From the NCBI GenBank assembly GCA_003152975.1, contig PMBP01000350.1, forward strand, positions 1,039 to 6,515: DNA of 5,477 nucleotides. Reading direction: 5' to 3'. The notes under the pieces are model-generated. The model saw only the letters and a list, made by a program, of their open reading frames with translations. It made no database searches and was not told the DNA's origin. This stretch comes from Phycisphaerales bacterium (GTDB lineage Bacteria; Planctomycetota; Phycisphaerae; Sedimentisphaerales; Anaerohalosphaeraceae). Below, one piece after another: positions 4,685-5,477 of the stretch. Numbering within the stretch: position 1 is the stretch's first letter; each line of letters begins with the position of its first letter. Both the position numbers and the translations under genes were made by a program.

Positions 4685-5477
4685 TTATTGAATCACACTG
4701 GCTTCTGTCTTGGCAATCTCGCGGTTGACGAACTCGTCGGTCAGGAACCAGTCTTGATAGAGGCCCTCGAGCTGCTTCAAGTACCATTCGACCGATGACC
4801 GGGTCAAGGTGGGCTTGACATCCTTGGGACGATCCGCGTCGCGGATCGGCGGGCGAATGCGGCCGGCCGGCGATTGGTAGGAGGGGTCGAAGACCAACAC
4901 CGGCAGGGTTTCCGCGGGCAACAGGTGACGCCAGAGGAAGGCCTGCATCTTGTCTTCGGACGGCACGACCGCATGGACCACTTCCCGGTCCCCGATCTTG
5001 GCGGCGCCGACCAGCGTGACATTGACTGGCGCTTCCATCGCCGTATGGCTGGTCTTCACCGCCACCCCCACCGCCTCCTGTCCGGCCCCCAGCGTGGCGC
5101 CAGGCGATTCGAGCCCTTGCGGCAGGTCTTTGAAGCTCAGATTGATCGGCCCGTCGTACCCGTCCTTGCGGATGGCGAAAACGGTCACCGACGCTGAACC
5201 CTTGCTGGGGATGCAGATCCGGGAGGGGATCAACCGCAGCTCGAAATCCGGCTGCGGCTGGCTGATCCGGAGCCGATAGGCATACTCTTTGCCGCCCTGG
5301 CGACGCGTGTCGCCGAGGTGGATGTAGTATTTCCCGTCGCCGGGCAGCTTGGCCATGAGATAGGAATCAGCGTGGTCGGTGTTCATCCCCGAGCCGGCGT
5401 CGAAATGGTCGTCGTTCAAGGCGATGATTTTGCCGTTGGCTCCGGTGACCATGAGGAAGGAATCCAGCGGGGAACCG
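4685..5477 (-). CDS. PPC-domain protein, C-terminal 263 residues, start outside window
   Basis: The frame runs off the right edge; the Met at 5452 is internal because PPC-type sequence (GSPLDSFL) continues upstream. Visible residues about 1-72 fit a bacterial pre-peptidase C-terminal domain: LDSFL, NDDHFD, HADSYLMAKLPGDGKYYIHLGDT and EYAYRLRIS, a beta-sandwich usually found in secreted or envelope proteins. Residues about 75-175 look like an Ig-like beta domain (FELRLIPSRI, VTVFAIRKDGYDGPINLSF, LPQGLE). Then come a MQAFLWRHLLPAETLPVLVF segment and a tail about 224-260 (SSVEWYLKQLEGLYQDW, FLTDEFVNREIAKTE) that is helical and resembles a SHOCT-like motif. Such modules are common at the ends of large planctomycete exported proteins. 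No catalytic domain or signal peptide is visible, so the function is unknown. It ends in TAA at 4685-4687 and converges on the four rightward genes. Confidence 0.85.
   Translation of the reverse strand, partial: GSPLDSFLMVTGANGKIIALNDDHFDAGSGMNTDHADSYLMAKLPGDGKYYIHLGDTRRQGGKEYAYRLRISQPQPDFELRLIPSRICIPSKGSASVTVFAIRKDGYDGPINLSFKDLPQGLESPGATLGAGQEAVGVAVKTSHTAMEAPVNVTLVGAAKIGDREVVHAVVPSEDKMQAFLWRHLLPAETLPVLVFDPSYQSPAGRIRPPIRDADRPKDVKPTLTRSSVEWYLKQLEGLYQDWFLTDEFVNREIAKTEASVIQ

Noticed and set aside
1..5477. CRISPR array, tRNA/rRNA, riboswitch or novel gene system
   Set aside because: No spaced direct repeats of CRISPR length, no cloverleaf or rRNA sequence, and every intact gene belongs to a known family. 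The unusual content is limited to repeats and remnants.

Overview
The window is a stretch of GC-rich bacterial chromosome (roughly 60% G+C by eye, with strong preference for C- and G-ending codons). The best guess is a member of the Planctomycetota, possibly the Phycisphaerae/Sedimentisphaerales side. This rests on the pre-peptidase C-terminal (PPC) domain protein at the right edge, whose wording is typical of planctomycete secreted proteins, and on the style of the intergenic repeats. It is an inference, not a database result.

Layout. Four genes run rightward: the 3' part of ktrB/trkH (1-1181, start outside the window), ktrA/trkA (1338-2018), a Cof-type HAD phosphatase (2029-2904) and a TatD-family metal-dependent hydrolase (3164-3940). 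A leftward gene enters from the right edge (4685-5477, start outside) and encodes the C-terminal 263 residues of a PPC-domain protein. Between the converging genes lies a 744-base zone without an intact gene (3941-4684). It holds a string of four different palindromes, an unrecognised coding-like frame (4086-4289, minus) and the last ~90 codons of an IS256/Mutator-type transposase (4290-4568, minus).

Function. KtrB is the membrane pore and KtrA the cytoplasmic nucleotide-binding gating ring of one potassium uptake system, so the first two genes work together. The HAD gene follows ktrA by 10 bases, with its Shine-Dalgarno touching the ktrA stop codon, so it is probably cotranscribed and translationally coupled. 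Its substrate cannot be read from the sequence. TatD is separated by a repeat-filled spacer and need not belong to the same unit.

The non-coding DNA is the most unusual part. Three tandem arrays, each of four 7-base units but with three unrelated unit sequences, sit in two spacers: TATATCC and CCAGCGA between ktrB and ktrA, TTTGCCC before tatD. Dispersed REP-like palindromes fill the rest of the spacers. I found no CRISPR, tRNA, rRNA, riboswitch or recognisable novel defence or biosynthetic system.
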